A stretch of DNA of 64,000 nucleotides from Nocardioides pantholopis (GCF_003710085.1 NZ_CP033324.1:2179501-2243500); one strand, 5' to 3'; shown: positions 8,273 through 19,969, counted from the first letter of the stretch. Translations and numbers: made by a program. Notes: a model not told the origin generated them from the sequence alone.

Positions 8273-9472
8273 CAGGCGAGCTCCCCGACGGGCGGGTCCT
8301 CGCGCAGCACGTTCTTGGCGAGCTCGGCCTCGACCGTCTGGAGCAGGTGCTCCTCGATCGAGGGCACCCCGACGCGACGGATCAGGTCGTTGAAGAACCC
8401 GTGCACCACCAGGCGCCGGGCCTCCTTCTCCGAGACCCCGCGCGAGCGCAGGTAGAACAGCTGCTCGTCGTCGAACCGGGCGGTGGCCGAGGCGTGCCCG
8501 GCACCCTCGATCTCGCCGGTCTCGATCTCCAGGTTCGGCACCGAGTCGGCCTGACCGCCCTCGGTGAGCACCAGGTTGCGGTTCTCCTCGTAGGTCTCGA
8601 TGCCCTCGGCGACCTTGCGGATCAGCACGTTCCCGATCCACACGGTGTGGGCGCCGTTGCCCTGCAGCGCGCCCTTGTAGAGCACGTTGCTCTTGGTCTT
8701 CGGCGCGTTGTGGTCGACGAAGAGCCGGTGCTCGAGGTGCTGGCCGGCATCGGCGAAGTACAGACCCAGCAGCTCGGCCGACCCGCCGGGGCCGGCGTAC
8801 TCGACGTTGGCGTGCATGCGCACGACGTCGCCGCCGAAGGAGATCGCGGTGTGCTTGACGCTGGCGTCGCGGCCCACCCGGATCGAGTCGCGGCCCAGGT
8901 GCACCGCGTCGTCGTCCCAGTCCTGGACCGACAGGATGTTGACGTTGGCGCCGTCGCCGACCAGGAACGACTGGATGGCGCTGGTAGCGCGCCGAGCCGG
9001 TGTGCAGCAGCACGATGGTGACGTCGGCGTGGGCGCCGATCCGGAAGACCTGCCGGCCCCAGACCAGGTCGTCGACCGAGGCACCGGAGAGCCGGACCAC
9101 CAGGGGCTCGGCGGCCACCAGGTCCGCGGGGACGTCGACCAGCGTGACCCGTCCCGCGTTGGCGGCGGCCAGCGCGGCCGGCCGCTCGTTGGGCGCCAGC
9201 TCACCGAGGTCGCGCGCCTGCTCGGCGCTGATGGTCGAGATGGCCACGCCATCGGGCAGGGTGGTCTCCGCAGCCAGGGACGCCTGCGACGGCTCGCCGT
9301 CGAGCATCCCCAGCAGTCGCTTGAGCGGGGTGAACCGCCACACCTCCTCGCGCCCCGTCGGCACCGGGTGCGCGGCGAGGTCGTAGGAGGCGGGCGGGTT
9401 CAGGTGGGAGACCACCTGGTCCTGCTCGAGGGAGGACGCCACGCTCTCGCGGGCGGCATCGGTCACGGTCAC
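8272..9472 (-). CDS. sufD: SufD scaffold subunit, apparent +1 frameshift
   Basis: Beta-helix partner of SufB in the SufBC2D scaffold. The N-terminal half (MTVTDAARESV to LLHTGSARY) and the C-terminal half (TSAIQSFLVGDGANVN to DPPVGELA) are in different frames, meeting around 8982-8990. The total of 1201 bases is one over a multiple of three, so one inserted base explains it. The C-terminal half shows the SufD/SufB family features NVLYKGALQGNGAHTVW and EQLFYLRSRG. The GTG at 9472 lies 70 bases after the sufB stop. Both halves are well conserved, arguing for sequence error rather than decay. Confidence 0.88.
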
Positions 9473-9542
9473 TGCTGGGTCTCTTTCTGTTCCTGCGTGG
9501 ATACGGACAGCGGGGCGACGCCGGTGGCGCGCCCGGGCGGGG

Positions 9543-10961
9543 TCAGCCGACCGCGCCCTCCATCTGCAGCTCGATGAGGCGGTTGAGCTCGAGGGCGTAC
9601 TCCATCGGCAGCTCCTTGGCGATCGGCTCGACGAAGCCGCGCACGATCATCGCCATGGCCTCGTCCTCCTCCATGCCCCGCGACATCAGGTAGAAGAGCT
9701 GGTCGTCGGAGACCTTCGAGACGCTCGCCTCGTGGCCCATCGACACGTCGTCCTCGCGGATGTCGACGTACGGGTAGGTGTCGGAGCGGCTGATCTGGTC
9801 GACCAGGAGCGCGTCGCACAGCACGTTGGACTTCGAGCCGTGGGCGCCCTCGTTGACCTGGATCAGGCCGCGGTACGACGTCCGGCCACCGCCGCGGGCG
9901 ACGGACTTGCTCAGGATCGAGCTGGAGGTGTGCGGCGCGGCGTGCACCATCTTGGCGCCGGCGTCCTGGTGCTGGCCCTCCCCGGCGAACGCGATCGAGA
10001 GCGTCTCGCCCTTGGCGTGCTCGCCCATCAGGTAGACGGCCGGGTACTTCATCGTCACCTTGGAGCCGATGTTGCCGTCGACCCACTCCATGGTCGCGCC
10101 GGCCTCGCAGACCGCGCGCTTGGTGACGAGGTTGTAGACGTTGTTCGACCAGTTCTGGATCGTCGTGTAGCGCACCCGGGCGCCCTTCTTCACGATGATC
10201 TCGACGACCGCGGAGTGCAGCGAGTCGCTGGAGTAGATCGGCGCCGTGCAGCCCTCGACGTAGTGCACGTAGGAGTCCTCGTCGGCGATGATCAGCGTCC
10301 GCTCGAACTGGCCCATGTTCTCGGTGTTGATCCGGAAGTAGGCCTGCAGCGGGATGTCGACGTGGACGCCCTTGGGCACGTAGATGAAGGAGCCGCCCGA
10401 CCAGACCGAGGTGTTCAGCGCGGCGAACTTGTTGTCGCCGACCGGGATCACCGTGCCGAAGTACTCCTGGAAGAGCTCCGGGTGCTCCTTGAGCGCGGTG
10501 TCGGTGTCGAGGAACAGCACGCCCTGGGCCTCGAGGTCCTCGCGGATCGAGTGGTAGACGACCTCGGACTCGTACTGGGCCGCGACGCCGGAGACCAGGC
10601 GCTGCTTCTCCGCCTCGGGGATGCCGAGCTTGTCGTAGGTGTTCTTGATGTCGGCGGGCAGGTCGTCCCAGGTGGCCGCCTGCTTCTCCGAGGAGCGCAC
10701 GAAGTACTTGATGTTGTCGAAGTCGATCCCGCCGAGGTCGGAGCCCCAGGTCGGCATCGGCTTGCGGTGGAAGAGCTTGAGGCCCTTCAGGCGCAGGTCG
10801 AGCATCCACTGCGGCTCGGACTTCTTCGCGGAGATGTCGCGGACGACGTCCTCGTTGAGGCCGCGCTTCGCGGTGGCGCCGGCGGTGTCCGGGTCGGCCC
10901 AGCCGAACTCGTAGCGCCCGATCCCCTTGAGCTCGGGGTTGAGTTCTTCGATGGAGGTCAT
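9543..10961 (-). CDS. sufB: Fe-S assembly scaffold SufB
   Basis: 472-residue core scaffold on which the Fe-S cluster is built with SufC and SufD. Typical segments are visible: [19 protein letters not shown] (a Cys proposed in the family to accept sulfur), [13 protein letters not shown] and [13 protein letters not shown] near the C terminus. Intact. The ATG at 10961 overlaps the sufR stop by 4 bases (ATGA), and an AAGGAG ribosome site lies in the end of sufR, so expression is coupled to the regulator. Confidence 0.97.
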   Translation of the reverse strand: MTSIEELNPELKGIGRYEFGWADPDTAGATAKRGLNEDVVRDISAKKSEPQWMLDLRLKGLKLFHRKPMPTWGSDLGGIDFDNIKYFVRSSEKQAATWDDLPADIKNTYDKLGIPEAEKQRLVSGVAAQYESEVVYHSIREDLEAQGVLFLDTDTALKEHPELFQEYFGTVIPVGDNKFAALNTSVWSGGSFIYVPKGVHVDIPLQAYFRINTENMGQFERTLIIADEDSYVHYVEGCTAPIYSSDSLHSAVVEIIVKKGARVRYTTIQNWSNNVYNLVTKRAVCEAGATMEWVDGNIGSKVTMKYPAVYLMGEHAKGETLSIAFAGEGQHQDAGAKMVHAAPHTSSSILSKSVARGGGRTSYRGLIQVNEGAHGSKSNVLCDALLVDQISRSDTYPYVDIREDDVSMGHEASVSKVSDDQLFYLMSRGMEEDEAMAMIVRGFVEPIAKELPMEYALELNRLIELQMEGAVG

Positions 10962-11701
10962 GAGGTGACCCGCTCCTTCTCGTTCGTATGGCTGGTGGAC
11001 TGCTGGCCGACGGGCCGAGGGCTCGCGCCCTGACCCGGGATGCAGGTGGTGCAGACCCCGTCGCCGTGGGCGATCGTGGCCAGTCGCTGGACGTGGGTGC
11101 CGAGGACGCGGCTGATCGCCTCGGTCTCGGCCTCGCACAGCTGGGGGAACTCGTGGGCCACGTGGGCGACCGGGCAGTGCTGCTGGCACAGCTGCTCCCC
11201 CACGCTCTGCCCGTTGATGGGCAGCAGCTCACGGACGCCGGCGACGTACCCGGCGGCGGTGAAGACGCGGGCCAGCACCTGCGCGGGGCTCAGCGACGGC
11301 TCCGCACGGCGGACGTCGTCGAACCTCTCCTCGATGAACGCCACCCGGCGGCGGGAGAATTCCCGCACGGCGTCCTCGCCACCCGTCTCGGACAGGTACC
11401 GCAGCGCCTGCACGGCCAGGTCGTCGTAGGCCTGGTCGAAGCGGTCCCTCCCGGTCTCGGTCAGCGCGAAGACCTTGGCCGGCCGGCCGCGGCCGCGGGC
11501 ACCGCGGACGGTGGGCTCGCGGGCCTCGACGGCGCCGTCCTCGACCAGCTGGTCGAGGTGACGGCGGACGGCGGCGGGGGTGAGCTCGAGCCGCTCGGCG
11601 AGGGCCGCCGCGGTCGAGGGACCGTGGTCGAGGATGGACCGCGCCACGCGCTGGCGCGTGGGCTGGTCGTCCGCCTTCGGACGCGCCCTCTCGAATTCCA
11701 C
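10958..11701 (-). CDS. sufR: SufR Fe-S-responsive transcriptional repressor
   Basis: 247-residue regulator heading the suf operon. A winged helix-turn-helix (about 15-80, with [16 protein letters not shown] and a GRGRPAKVF wing) is followed by a dimer/sensor region with Cys 172, 176 and 189, the CQQHCP pattern that ligates a cluster in SufR proteins, plus CTTC at 217-220. In mycobacteria and cyanobacteria SufR represses suf when its cluster is intact and releases it under iron or oxidative stress. The GTG at 11701 lies inside a candidate operator, which fits autoregulation. Confidence 0.93.
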   Translation of the reverse strand: MEFERARPKADDQPTRQRVARSILDHGPSTAAALAERLELTPAAVRRHLDQLVEDGAVEAREPTVRGARGRGRPAKVFALTETGRDRFDQAYDDLAVQALRYLSETGGEDAVREFSRRRVAFIEERFDDVRRAEPSLSPAQVLARVFTAAGYVAGVRELLPINGQSVGEQLCQQHCPVAHVAHEFPQLCEAETEAISRVLGTHVQRLATIAHGDGVCTTCIPGQGASPRPVGQQSTSHTNEKERVTS

Positions 11702-11712
11702 AACACCAGTGT
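11698..11712 (-). promoter_or_regulatory. Candidate SufR operator overlapping the sufR start
   Basis: Minus-strand ACACTGGTGTTGTGG, which resembles the ACACT-N5-TGTG(A) inverted repeat described for mycobacterial SufR. It covers the GTG start codon, and the preceding GGTTCCAACC (about 11722-11731) is a second small inverted repeat. Binding is inferred, not shown. Confidence 0.45.
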
Positions 11713-11759
11713 GCCGTTAATGGTTGGAACCGTTCAAGGAAGGCAAGCCTTACCCGCTC

Positions 11760-12170
11760 TCACGCGTCGGGGCCCGCCGACCGGCGCGGTGAGGTGTGGC
11801 GCAGCCAGGCCAGTCCCGCGAACGGCAGCACCAGTGGCAGGAACCCGTAGCCCTGGCCGAAGTGCGACCACACGGTGCGATCCGGGAACAGGTCGGTCGC
11901 CACATAGCTGAGCGTGCCGACGGTGAGCACCCCGAGCGCCTCCACCGTGCAGGCCGCCACCGCCACCAGCCAGGCCCGGCGCCCGCCGAGCAGCAGGCAC
12001 GTGGTGGCCACCAGGTAGACGACGGCCGCGAGCAGCGAGAGCGAGTACGCCAGCGGCGCGCGCCCGGCGTCGAGGCCGAGCTGGACCAGGGAGCGGCCCG
12101 TCGAGGCGACCGCGAAGACGGCGTACACGGCGACGAGCACGCGACCCCAGCCGGACGAGAGCTCACGCAC
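11760..12170 (-). CDS. Small multi-pass membrane protein, unknown function
   Basis: 136 residues with about four hydrophobic segments (VLVAVYAVFAVAS, SLSLLAAVVYLVATTCLLL, AWLVAVAACTVEALGVLTV, GFLPLVLPFAGLAWL). The GTG at 12170 overlaps the end of the upstream membrane-protein gene by 8 bases, so the pair is coupled and may form one complex (inference). No family is recognised with confidence. The C terminus is short and basic. Confidence 0.65.
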   Translation of the reverse strand: MRELSSGWGRVLVAVYAVFAVASTGRSLVQLGLDAGRAPLAYSLSLLAAVVYLVATTCLLLGGRRAWLVAVAACTVEALGVLTVGTLSYVATDLFPDRTVWSHFGQGYGFLPLVLPFAGLAWLRHTSPRRSAGPDA

Positions 12171-12525
12171 CGCCGCTCCACAGTGAGTGCAGCCGCACCT
12201 CGAGCGCGACCACGGTGAGCAGCGCCACGAGCAGCACAGCCGTCCCGGCACGGGTGCGCTCGGCCAGCGACCAGAAGGCCCCGATCGGCAGCACCAGCAC
12301 GATCGAGATCAAGTAGCTCACGAACGTGACGCCCGGGACCTCGCGCTCGGTGCCGCCCAGGGCCACGAGGCCGACCACCATCTGCACCAGCAGCGCGAGC
12401 TCGGCCAGCGCCAGCACCGCGAAGGTGGGGTCCCCCGCGGTCCGGTCCCGGATCAGGAGCACGATCACGGACCCGGCGGCCACCGCGGTCAGCGCCAGCA
12501 CCACAGCCATGATCCAACCGTTCAC
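12163..12525 (-). CDS. Small four-segment membrane protein, unknown function
   Basis: 120 residues, nearly all hydrophobic, in four likely helices (MAVVLALTAVAAGSVIVLLI, FAVLALAELALLVQMVVGLV, FVSYLISIVLVLPIGAFW, TAVLLVALLTVVALEV). The GTG at 12525 follows TAGGGT by 7 bases, pointing to a leaderless start. It is divergent from the ABC exporter (73-base gap) and coupled to the next membrane gene. No function can be assigned. Confidence 0.65.
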   Translation of the reverse strand: MNGWIMAVVLALTAVAAGSVIVLLIRDRTAGDPTFAVLALAELALLVQMVVGLVALGGTEREVPGVTFVSYLISIVLVLPIGAFWSLAERTRAGTAVLLVALLTVVALEVRLHSLWSGGA

Positions 12526-12532
12526 GGCCGCA

Positions 12533-12538
12533 ACCCTA
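12533..12538 (-). promoter_or_regulatory. -10 hexamer TAGGGT for the small membrane-protein pair
   Basis: TANNNT hexamer ending 7 bases before the GTG at 12525, consistent with a leaderless transcript. It lies in the divergent region shared with the ABC exporter. Confidence 0.5.
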
Positions 12539-12586
12539 GGCCCCGCCTCGGGGTGGCCCCTCGGCAGCCACGTGCGCACCGGTCCC

Positions 12587-12592
12587 TAGACT
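12587..12592 (+). promoter_or_regulatory. -10 hexamer TAGACT for the ABC exporter operon
   Basis: TANNNT hexamer ending 6 bases before the GTG at 12599, consistent with a leaderless transcript covering the exporter genes and ctaA. Confidence 0.5.
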
Positions 12593-12598
12593 GTCGAC

Positions 12599-13537
12599 GT
12601 GCCCGACGACGATCCCGCTGTGGCCGTCGACGGACTGGTGATGAGGTACGGCGACAAGGTCGCGGTCGACGACTTGTCCCTGACCGTCGCGCGTCACACC
12701 ATCACCGCGGTCCTCGGCCCGAACGGGGCCGGCAAGACCACGACCCTCGAGACCTGCGAGGGCTACCGGCGACCGCGGTCCGGCTCCGTGCGGGTGCTCG
12801 GCCTGGACCCGGTGCGCCAGCGCCGCGAGCTGCTGCCGCGCATCGGCGTGATGCTGCAGGACGGCGGCGCGTGGAGCGGCGTGCGCGCCATGGAGATGCT
12901 GCGCCACATCGCACGCCTGCACGCCCACCCCCTCGACCCGAACCTGCTCGCCGACCGGCTCGGACTCGACGAGTGCGGCCGCACGCCGTACCGCCGCCTC
13001 TCCGGGGGCCAGCAGCAGCGCGTCGGGCTGGCCATGGCCCTGGTCGGGCGGCCCGAGGTCGTCTTCGTCGACGAGCCGACCGCGGGCGTGGACCCGCAGA
13101 TGCGGCGCACGATCTGGGACCTCCTCGGCGAGCTGCGCGACGACGGCGTCACGGTCGTGCTCACCACCCACTACATGGACGAGGCCGAGCGGCTGGCCGA
13201 CCAGATCCACATCATCGACCACGGTCGGCTGATCGCCTCCGGCACGCCGCTGGAGTTGACCCGCGGCGGCTCGCGGGCCACCATCCGGCTCGTCGTCACC
13301 CGCCCGTTCCCGCCCGGTGCCCCGGCCTCGCTGCGGCGCGCGCTCGGCGAGGAGATCGAGGTGGTCCAGCTCGACGAGCTGAGCCTGGTCGTCACCGGCC
13401 CCGCCGACGCATCGACCCTGGCGCGGGTCTCGCGCTGGTGCGAGGAGAACGCCGTGCTGCCCGAGTCCCTCTCGCTGGGAGTCCGCAACCTCGAGGACGT
13501 CTTCCTCCAGCTCACCGGTCGGGAGCTGGCCCCGTGA
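12599..13537 (+). CDS. ABC-2 type exporter, ATP-binding subunit
   Basis: 312-residue ATPase. Walker A GPNGAGKTT (40-48), signature LSGGQQQR, Walker B VVFVDEPTAGVDP and an H-loop TTHYMDEAE place it in the DrrA/CcmA-like exporter family. A C-terminal extension of about 90 residues follows the ABC core, as in DrrA-like subunits. Its stop overlaps the permease GTG by 4 bases. Position directly before ctaA is a common actinobacterial arrangement; a role in heme or cytochrome handling is possible but unproven. Confidence 0.92.
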   Translation: MPDDDPAVAVDGLVMRYGDKVAVDDLSLTVARHTITAVLGPNGAGKTTTLETCEGYRRPRSGSVRVLGLDPVRQRRELLPRIGVMLQDGGAWSGVRAMEMLRHIARLHAHPLDPNLLADRLGLDECGRTPYRRLSGGQQQRVGLAMALVGRPEVVFVDEPTAGVDPQMRRTIWDLLGELRDDGVTVVLTTHYMDEAERLADQIHIIDHGRLIASGTPLELTRGGSRATIRLVVTRPFPPGAPASLRRALGEEIEVVQLDELSLVVTGPADASTLARVSRWCEENAVLPESLSLGVRNLEDVFLQLTGRELAP

Positions 13538-14325
13538 CCCCGTCGACCGGCGGTGCTGGCGTGTTCACCCCCCGCCCCGGAGCCGCGCCGTTCGGGCGGA
13601 TGGTGCTGGCACAGGCCTCGATGGAGGCCCGGCTGATGCTCCGCAACGGCGAGCAGCTGCTGCTCGCCGTGGTGATCCCGGTCCTGGTCCTCGTCGGCGC
13701 CGTCACCGGTGCCGACCGGATCGGGCTGGAGTTCGATGACCCGGCCGTCGACGTGCTGACCCCGGGCGTGCTGGCGCTGGCGGTGATGTCGACCGGCTTC
13801 ACGGCGCTCGCCATCGCGACCGGGTTCGAGCGTCGCTACGGCGTGATCAAGCGCCTCGGCTCCTCGCCGCTGCCGCGCTCCGGCCTGCTGGCCGGCAAGG
13901 TGCTGGCCCTGCTGCTGGTCGAGGCCCTCCAGCTCGTGGTGATCTGCGCCGTGGCGCTGCTGCTCGGCTGGTCCCCGACCGGCGGTGTGGTCGCGGTGCT
14001 CGGCGTCGTGCTGGCCGTGGTGCTCGGAACTGCCGCGTTCGCCTCGCTCGGGCTGCTGCTCGCCGGCGCCCTGCGGGCCGAGGCGACCCTGGCCGCCGCC
14101 AACCTCGTCTACCTGCTGCTGATGGCGGCGGGCGCCGTCGTGCTGCCCGCCTCGGCGTACGGCAGGTTCGGTGATGTCGTCCAGTGGCTCCCCTCCGGAG
14201 CCCTGGGCGGCGCGATGCGGGACGCCCTGCTGGACGGCACCGTCGCCGGCGTCTCGCTGCTGGTGCTGCTCGGCTGGACGGTCATCGGGACCGTCCTGAC
14301 GGCGAAGACCTTCTCGTGGGAGTGA
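13534..14325 (+). CDS. ABC-2 type exporter, permease subunit
   Basis: 263-residue membrane protein with six likely helices, including LLLAVVIPVLVLVGAV, VLALAVMSTGFTALAIA, LLLVEALQLVVICAVALLL, VLGVVLAVVLGTAAFASLGLLLAG and LVYLLLMAAGAVVLPASA, i.e. the ABC-2 fold with an N-terminal cytosolic helix. It pairs with the ATPase upstream (GTGA overlap at 13534-13537) and overlaps ctaA downstream in the same way. The substrate is unknown. Confidence 0.88.
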   Translation: MTPSTGGAGVFTPRPGAAPFGRMVLAQASMEARLMLRNGEQLLLAVVIPVLVLVGAVTGADRIGLEFDDPAVDVLTPGVLALAVMSTGFTALAIATGFERRYGVIKRLGSSPLPRSGLLAGKVLALLLVEALQLVVICAVALLLGWSPTGGVVAVLGVVLAVVLGTAAFASLGLLLAGALRAEATLAAANLVYLLLMAAGAVVLPASAYGRFGDVVQWLPSGALGGAMRDALLDGTVAGVSLLVLLGWTVIGTVLTAKTFSWE

Positions 14326-15272
14326 GTGGACAGGTGAACGAGCGCGTCGAGGATCGGGCCGTGCGCACGCTGCGGTGGACGGACCTGAGCGGGTGGGTCC
14401 GGCCGCTGGGCTGGGCCTCGCTGATCGCGAACATGGTCCTGGTGGTCACCGGCGCCGTCGTACGGCTGACCGGATCGGGGCTCGGCTGCCCGACCTGGCC
14501 GCGCTGCACCGACGCGTCGTACACCCCGCACGGCGAGTACGGCATCCACGGCGTGATCGAGTTCGGCAACCGGATGCTCACCTTCGCGCTCGCCGCGGTC
14601 GCGATCCTCACCTTCATCGCCGCCTGGCAGACCGCCCGGCGCGAGCTGTGGCGCCTCGCGCTGCTGATGGGCCTCGGCGTGCCCGCCCAGGCCGTGATCG
14701 GTGGCATCACAGTCCTCACCGACCTGAACCCGTGGATCGTCTCGCTGCACCTGCTCTGCTCGCTCGCCATCGTCTGCCTCTCGGTCCGCTTCCTACAGCT
14801 GGTGGACCGGGGCGGCCTCCCCGTCACCGCCACCGGGCCGGTGGTCGGGCTCGCCTGGACGATGTTCGTGGCCGGCTGGGCGGTGCTCTACATCGGCACA
14901 GTCGTCACCGGCTCGGGCCCGCACGCCGGCGACGCCGACTCCCCCCGCAACGGCCTCGACCCGGCCCAGATGAGCCAGCTGCACGCCGACGCGGTCTTCT
15001 TGTTCATCGGCCTGACGATCGGGCTGCTCTTCGCCGTGCACGCCTGGGGTCCCGGGCGCTCGGCGCGCCGGGCCGTCGTGACCCTGCTCGCGATCCAGAT
15101 CGGTCAGGGCGCGATCGGCTTCGTGCAGTACTTCACCGACCTGCCTGTCGTGCTGGTCGCCTTCCACATGCTCGGCGCCGCCCTCACGGCCGCCGCCGTC
15201 ACCTGGGCGCTGCTGAGCGTCCGCCACCCGCGCGAGCTCGACCGCCCGGTCGCCCCGGTCGCCGTCGACTGA
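14322..15272 (+). CDS. ctaA: Heme A synthase CtaA (COX15/CtaA family)
   Basis: Converts heme O to heme A for cytochrome c oxidase; integral membrane protein of about eight helices. Seen: GSGLGCPTWPRC with the paired Cys of the first external loop, the heme-ligand His segments IHGVIEFGNR and SLHLLCS, and later QLHADAVF and AFHMLGAAL. The GTG at 14322 overlaps the permease stop (GTGA); a second in-frame GTG at 14334 is also possible. The downstream gene ctaB is convergent, so heme O and heme A synthases are transcribed separately. Confidence 0.93.
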   Translation: MSGQVNERVEDRAVRTLRWTDLSGWVRPLGWASLIANMVLVVTGAVVRLTGSGLGCPTWPRCTDASYTPHGEYGIHGVIEFGNRMLTFALAAVAILTFIAAWQTARRELWRLALLMGLGVPAQAVIGGITVLTDLNPWIVSLHLLCSLAIVCLSVRFLQLVDRGGLPVTATGPVVGLAWTMFVAGWAVLYIGTVVTGSGPHAGDADSPRNGLDPAQMSQLHADAVFLFIGLTIGLLFAVHAWGPGRSARRAVVTLLAIQIGQGAIGFVQYFTDLPVVLVAFHMLGAALTAAAVTWALLSVRHPRELDRPVAPVAVD

Positions 15273-15280
15273 TCGGCTCC

Positions 15281-15350
15281 GGGCGCCTGCGGGAGCTCCG
15301 GGCGCCTGCGGGAGCTCCGTGCGCCTGCGGGAGCTCCGTGCGCCTGCGGG
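15281..15350. repeat. Tandem 19-bp repeat, 3.7 copies
   Basis: Four successive units of GGGCGCCTGCGGGAGCTCC, with G/T variation at the second base and the last copy cut short. They begin 8 bases after the ctaA stop, in the 351-base region between the convergent ctaA and ctaB genes. No gene is supported there. Confidence 0.85.
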
Positions 15351-15370
15351 TGAACGGGCGCCGTCGGGTG

Positions 15371-15546
15371 AGCGGTGAGCCTGCCACGGTTTCGGGCCGG
15401 CAAACGGTGGCTGGCTCACCGCTGGGTCCGGGCCGGCCGAACCATCAGGCCTGGCGGTGAGTGACCCACCGTCCTGGCCTCGCGAACCGTGGCAGGCTCA
15501 CCGCTGCGGTCGATTCAGCCAAGCAGACGGTGGCAGGCTCACCGCT
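15371..15546. repeat. Four-copy intergenic repeat with core GTGGCAGGCTCACCGCT
   Basis: One inverted copy (15371-15392) and three direct copies (15402-15423, 15485-15505, 15527-15546), with one or two mismatches. The first two can pair into a 22-bp stem with a 9-base loop, so they could terminate ctaA and ctaB transcripts. The remainder to 15623 shows nothing else recognisable. Confidence 0.75.
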
Positions 15547-15623
15547 CGTCTGCTCCCCTGCTCGCCCGCGCGATCGCTGCCCCGGGCCGGCCCCAGAAGG
15601 ACCGCGCGGACCCCGAGAGTGGC

Positions 15624-16580
15624 TCAGAGACCCAGGACCGGGTCGAGCGCGACGGCGACGAAGAGCAGCGTCAGGTAGAGGTTCGAGGAGTGGAAGAGCT
15701 CCATCGGGCGGATCGCGGCGAGATCGTCGCTGACCTTGGTCCGGCCCCACATGCGGTGGGCCTGGACGAGGAACACCGCGCCGAGGACCGCCGCGATCAC
15801 CGGATAGACCAGGCTGGTGTCGGCCACCGGCCACAGCAGCAGCGAGGTGGCGACCATGACCCAGCTGTAGAGCACGATCTGGCGCCCGACCTCCCGCGCC
15901 GGCGCGACGACCGGCAGCATCGGGACGTCGACGTTCGCGTAGTCCTCGCGGTAGCGCAGCGCCAGCGCCCAGGTGTGCGGCGGAGTCCAGAAGAACACCA
16001 CCATGAACAGCACCACCGGAACCCACGAGAGCTCGCCGGTCACCGCCGTCCAGCCGATCAGGGCCGGGAAGCAGCCGGCGAGGCCACCCCAGACGATGTT
16101 CTGGGTGGTGCGCCGCTTGAGCAGCATCGTGTAGCCGAAGACGTAGAACGCGTTGGCCCCGAGGGACAGGGCCGCCGAGAGCGGGTTCACCCAGGCCAGC
16201 AGGATCGCGGTGGACGCGATCGCGAGCGCGAACCCGAAGACCAGCGCGGCGCGGGCCGAGACGATGTGGCGGGGCAGCGCGCGACGCCGGGTGCGGCGCA
16301 TCTGCTCGTCGATGTCGCGGTCGTAGACGCAGTTGAACACCGACGCCGAGCCCGCCGAGAACGCCCCGCCGACGACAGTTGCCGCAACCAGCCCCAGGGG
16401 AGGGATCCCGCGCTCGGCGAAGAACATCACCGGCACGGTGGTGAGCAGGAGCAGCTCGATCACCCGCGGCTTGGTCAGGCCGACGTAGGCAGCCACGACG
16501 TCGCGGAACGACGCCCTCGAGGTCGCTCCGTCAGAGTCCTGCCGCTCGGCGGCAGCGGCCGACTGGCCGACGTGGGTCAC
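15624..16580 (-). CDS. ctaB: Protoheme IX farnesyltransferase (heme O synthase) CtaB
   Basis: 318-residue UbiA-superfamily membrane prenyltransferase that adds farnesyl to heme B. The first Asp-rich motif NCVYDRDIDEQMRRTRRR is complete. The second conserved region YREDYANVDVPMLPVV is also typical, with about nine hydrophobic helices overall. The GTG at 16580 has GAGGAC about 7 bases upstream. It is divergent from tkt across 99 bases, where minus-strand TAGACT at 16621-16626 is a possible -10. Confidence 0.94.
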   Translation of the reverse strand: MTHVGQSAAAAERQDSDGATSRASFRDVVAAYVGLTKPRVIELLLLTTVPVMFFAERGIPPLGLVAATVVGGAFSAGSASVFNCVYDRDIDEQMRRTRRRALPRHIVSARAALVFGFALAIASTAILLAWVNPLSAALSLGANAFYVFGYTMLLKRRTTQNIVWGGLAGCFPALIGWTAVTGELSWVPVVLFMVVFFWTPPHTWALALRYREDYANVDVPMLPVVAPAREVGRQIVLYSWVMVATSLLLWPVADTSLVYPVIAAVLGAVFLVQAHRMWGRTKVSDDLAAIRPMELFHSSNLYLTLLFVAVALDPVLGL

Positions 16581-16640
16581 AGGTGTCCTCGGGGAGTTTC
16601 GGAAGCTCGTAGCGGGTGTGAGTCTATCCCGTGGAGTGAG

Positions 16641-16646
16641 TAGGCT
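16641..16646 (+). promoter_or_regulatory. -10 hexamer TAGGCT for the pentose-phosphate operon
   Basis: TANNNT hexamer 33 bases before the tkt GTG. A start about 7 bases downstream would give a short leader of about 27 bases carrying the GAGAGGA ribosome site. Confidence 0.4.
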
Positions 16647-16679
16647 CGGTATCGCCGTCACCCCGCTGAGAGGAACCCC

Positions 16680-18797
<2,118 letters not shown>

Positions 18798-18862
18798 CGC
18801 GCGCGGACTACGCGCGGGTCGCGACGGGTACCCCACACCCAGCACCACACCCAGGAGGAACC

Positions 18863-19969
18863 ATGAGTGACCGCTTGAAGGCACTGGCCGACGCCGGCGT
18901 CTCGATCTGGCTCGACGACCTCTCACGGGAGCGGATCGAGACCGGCAACCTCGCCGAGCTGGTGACCGACCGGTCGGTGGTCGGGGTGACGACGAACCCG
19001 ACGATCTTCGCCAGCGCCATCGCCAACGGCGAGCGGTACGACGAGCAGGTCCGCAAGCTGGTCGCCTCCGGAGCCGACGTCACCAAGGTCGTCTTCGAGC
19101 TGACCACCGAGGACGTGCGCAACGCCTGCGACGTGCTCGCCCCGGTCGCGGAGCGCACCGCCCACGACGGCCGCGTCTCGATCGAGGTGGAACCGGACCT
19201 CGCGAACGACACCGAGGGCACCATCGCCTCGGCCCGCGCCCTGTGGGCGGCGGTGGAGCGCCCGAACGCGCTGATCAAGATCCCCGCGACCAGCGAGGGC
19301 CTTCCGGCGATCACGACCGCGATCGCCGAGGGGATCAGCGTCAACGTGACGCTGATCTTCAGCGAGGAGCGCTACCGGGCCGTCCTGGATGCCTACCTCA
19401 CCGGTCTGGAGCAGGCCCGCGAGGCCGGCCGTGACCTGTCCACGATCCGCTCGGTCGCGTCGTTCTTCGTCTCGCGGGTCGACACCGAGGTCGACAAGCG
19501 TCTCGAGGAGGTCGGCACCGACGAGGCGCTGGCGCTGCGCGGCAAGGCCGCGGTCGCCAACGCGCTGCTCGCCTACGGCGCCTTCGAGGAGGTCACGGCC
19601 TCCGACCGGTGGCGTTCGCTGGCCGAGGCCGGCGCCCACCCGCAGCGGCCGCTGTGGGCCTCGACCGGCGTCAAGAACCCCGACTACTCCGACACGATGT
19701 ACGTCACCGAGCTGGTGGTCCCCGGGACCGTCAACACGATGCCGGAGAAGACGCTGGAGGCGTTCGCCGACCACGGTGAGGTGCACGGCGACGTCGTGAC
19801 CGGCCGGGCGGCCGAGGGCCGTGCGATCCTGGACCGGATCAACGAGGTCGGTGTCGACTTCGACGACGCGTTGCTGGTCCTCGAGACCGACGGCGTGGAC
19901 AAGTTCAAGAAGTCCTGGGTCGAGCTCGTCGAGACCGTCCAGGGCCAGATGGACCAAGCCACCGCATGA
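18863..19969 (+). CDS. tal: Transaldolase
   Basis: 368-residue class I aldolase-type transaldolase of the long actinobacterial (TalB-like, tal/mycobacterial) form. The Schiff-base Lys is in [10 protein letters not shown] (about 139). The N-terminal [12 protein letters not shown] and the [16 protein letters not shown] segment near residue 280 are also characteristic. The ATG at 18863 has a full AGGAGG ribosome site at 18853-18858. The stop overlaps the pgi ATG by 4 bases. Confidence 0.97.
   Translation: MSDRLKALADAGVSIWLDDLSRERIETGNLAELVTDRSVVGVTTNPTIFASAIANGERYDEQVRKLVASGADVTKVVFELTTEDVRNACDVLAPVAERTAHDGRVSIEVEPDLANDTEGTIASARALWAAVERPNALIKIPATSEGLPAITTAIAEGISVNVTLIFSEERYRAVLDAYLTGLEQAREAGRDLSTIRSVASFFVSRVDTEVDKRLEEVGTDEALALRGKAAVANALLAYGAFEEVTASDRWRSLAEAGAHPQRPLWASTGVKNPDYSDTMYVTELVVPGTVNTMPEKTLEAFADHGEVHGDVVTGRAAEGRAILDRINEVGVDFDDALLVLETDGVDKFKKSWVELVETVQGQMDQATA

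Noticed and set aside
15281..15546. Possible CRISPR array
   Set aside because: Units are tandem or irregularly spaced without spacers of uniform length, and no cas genes are present.
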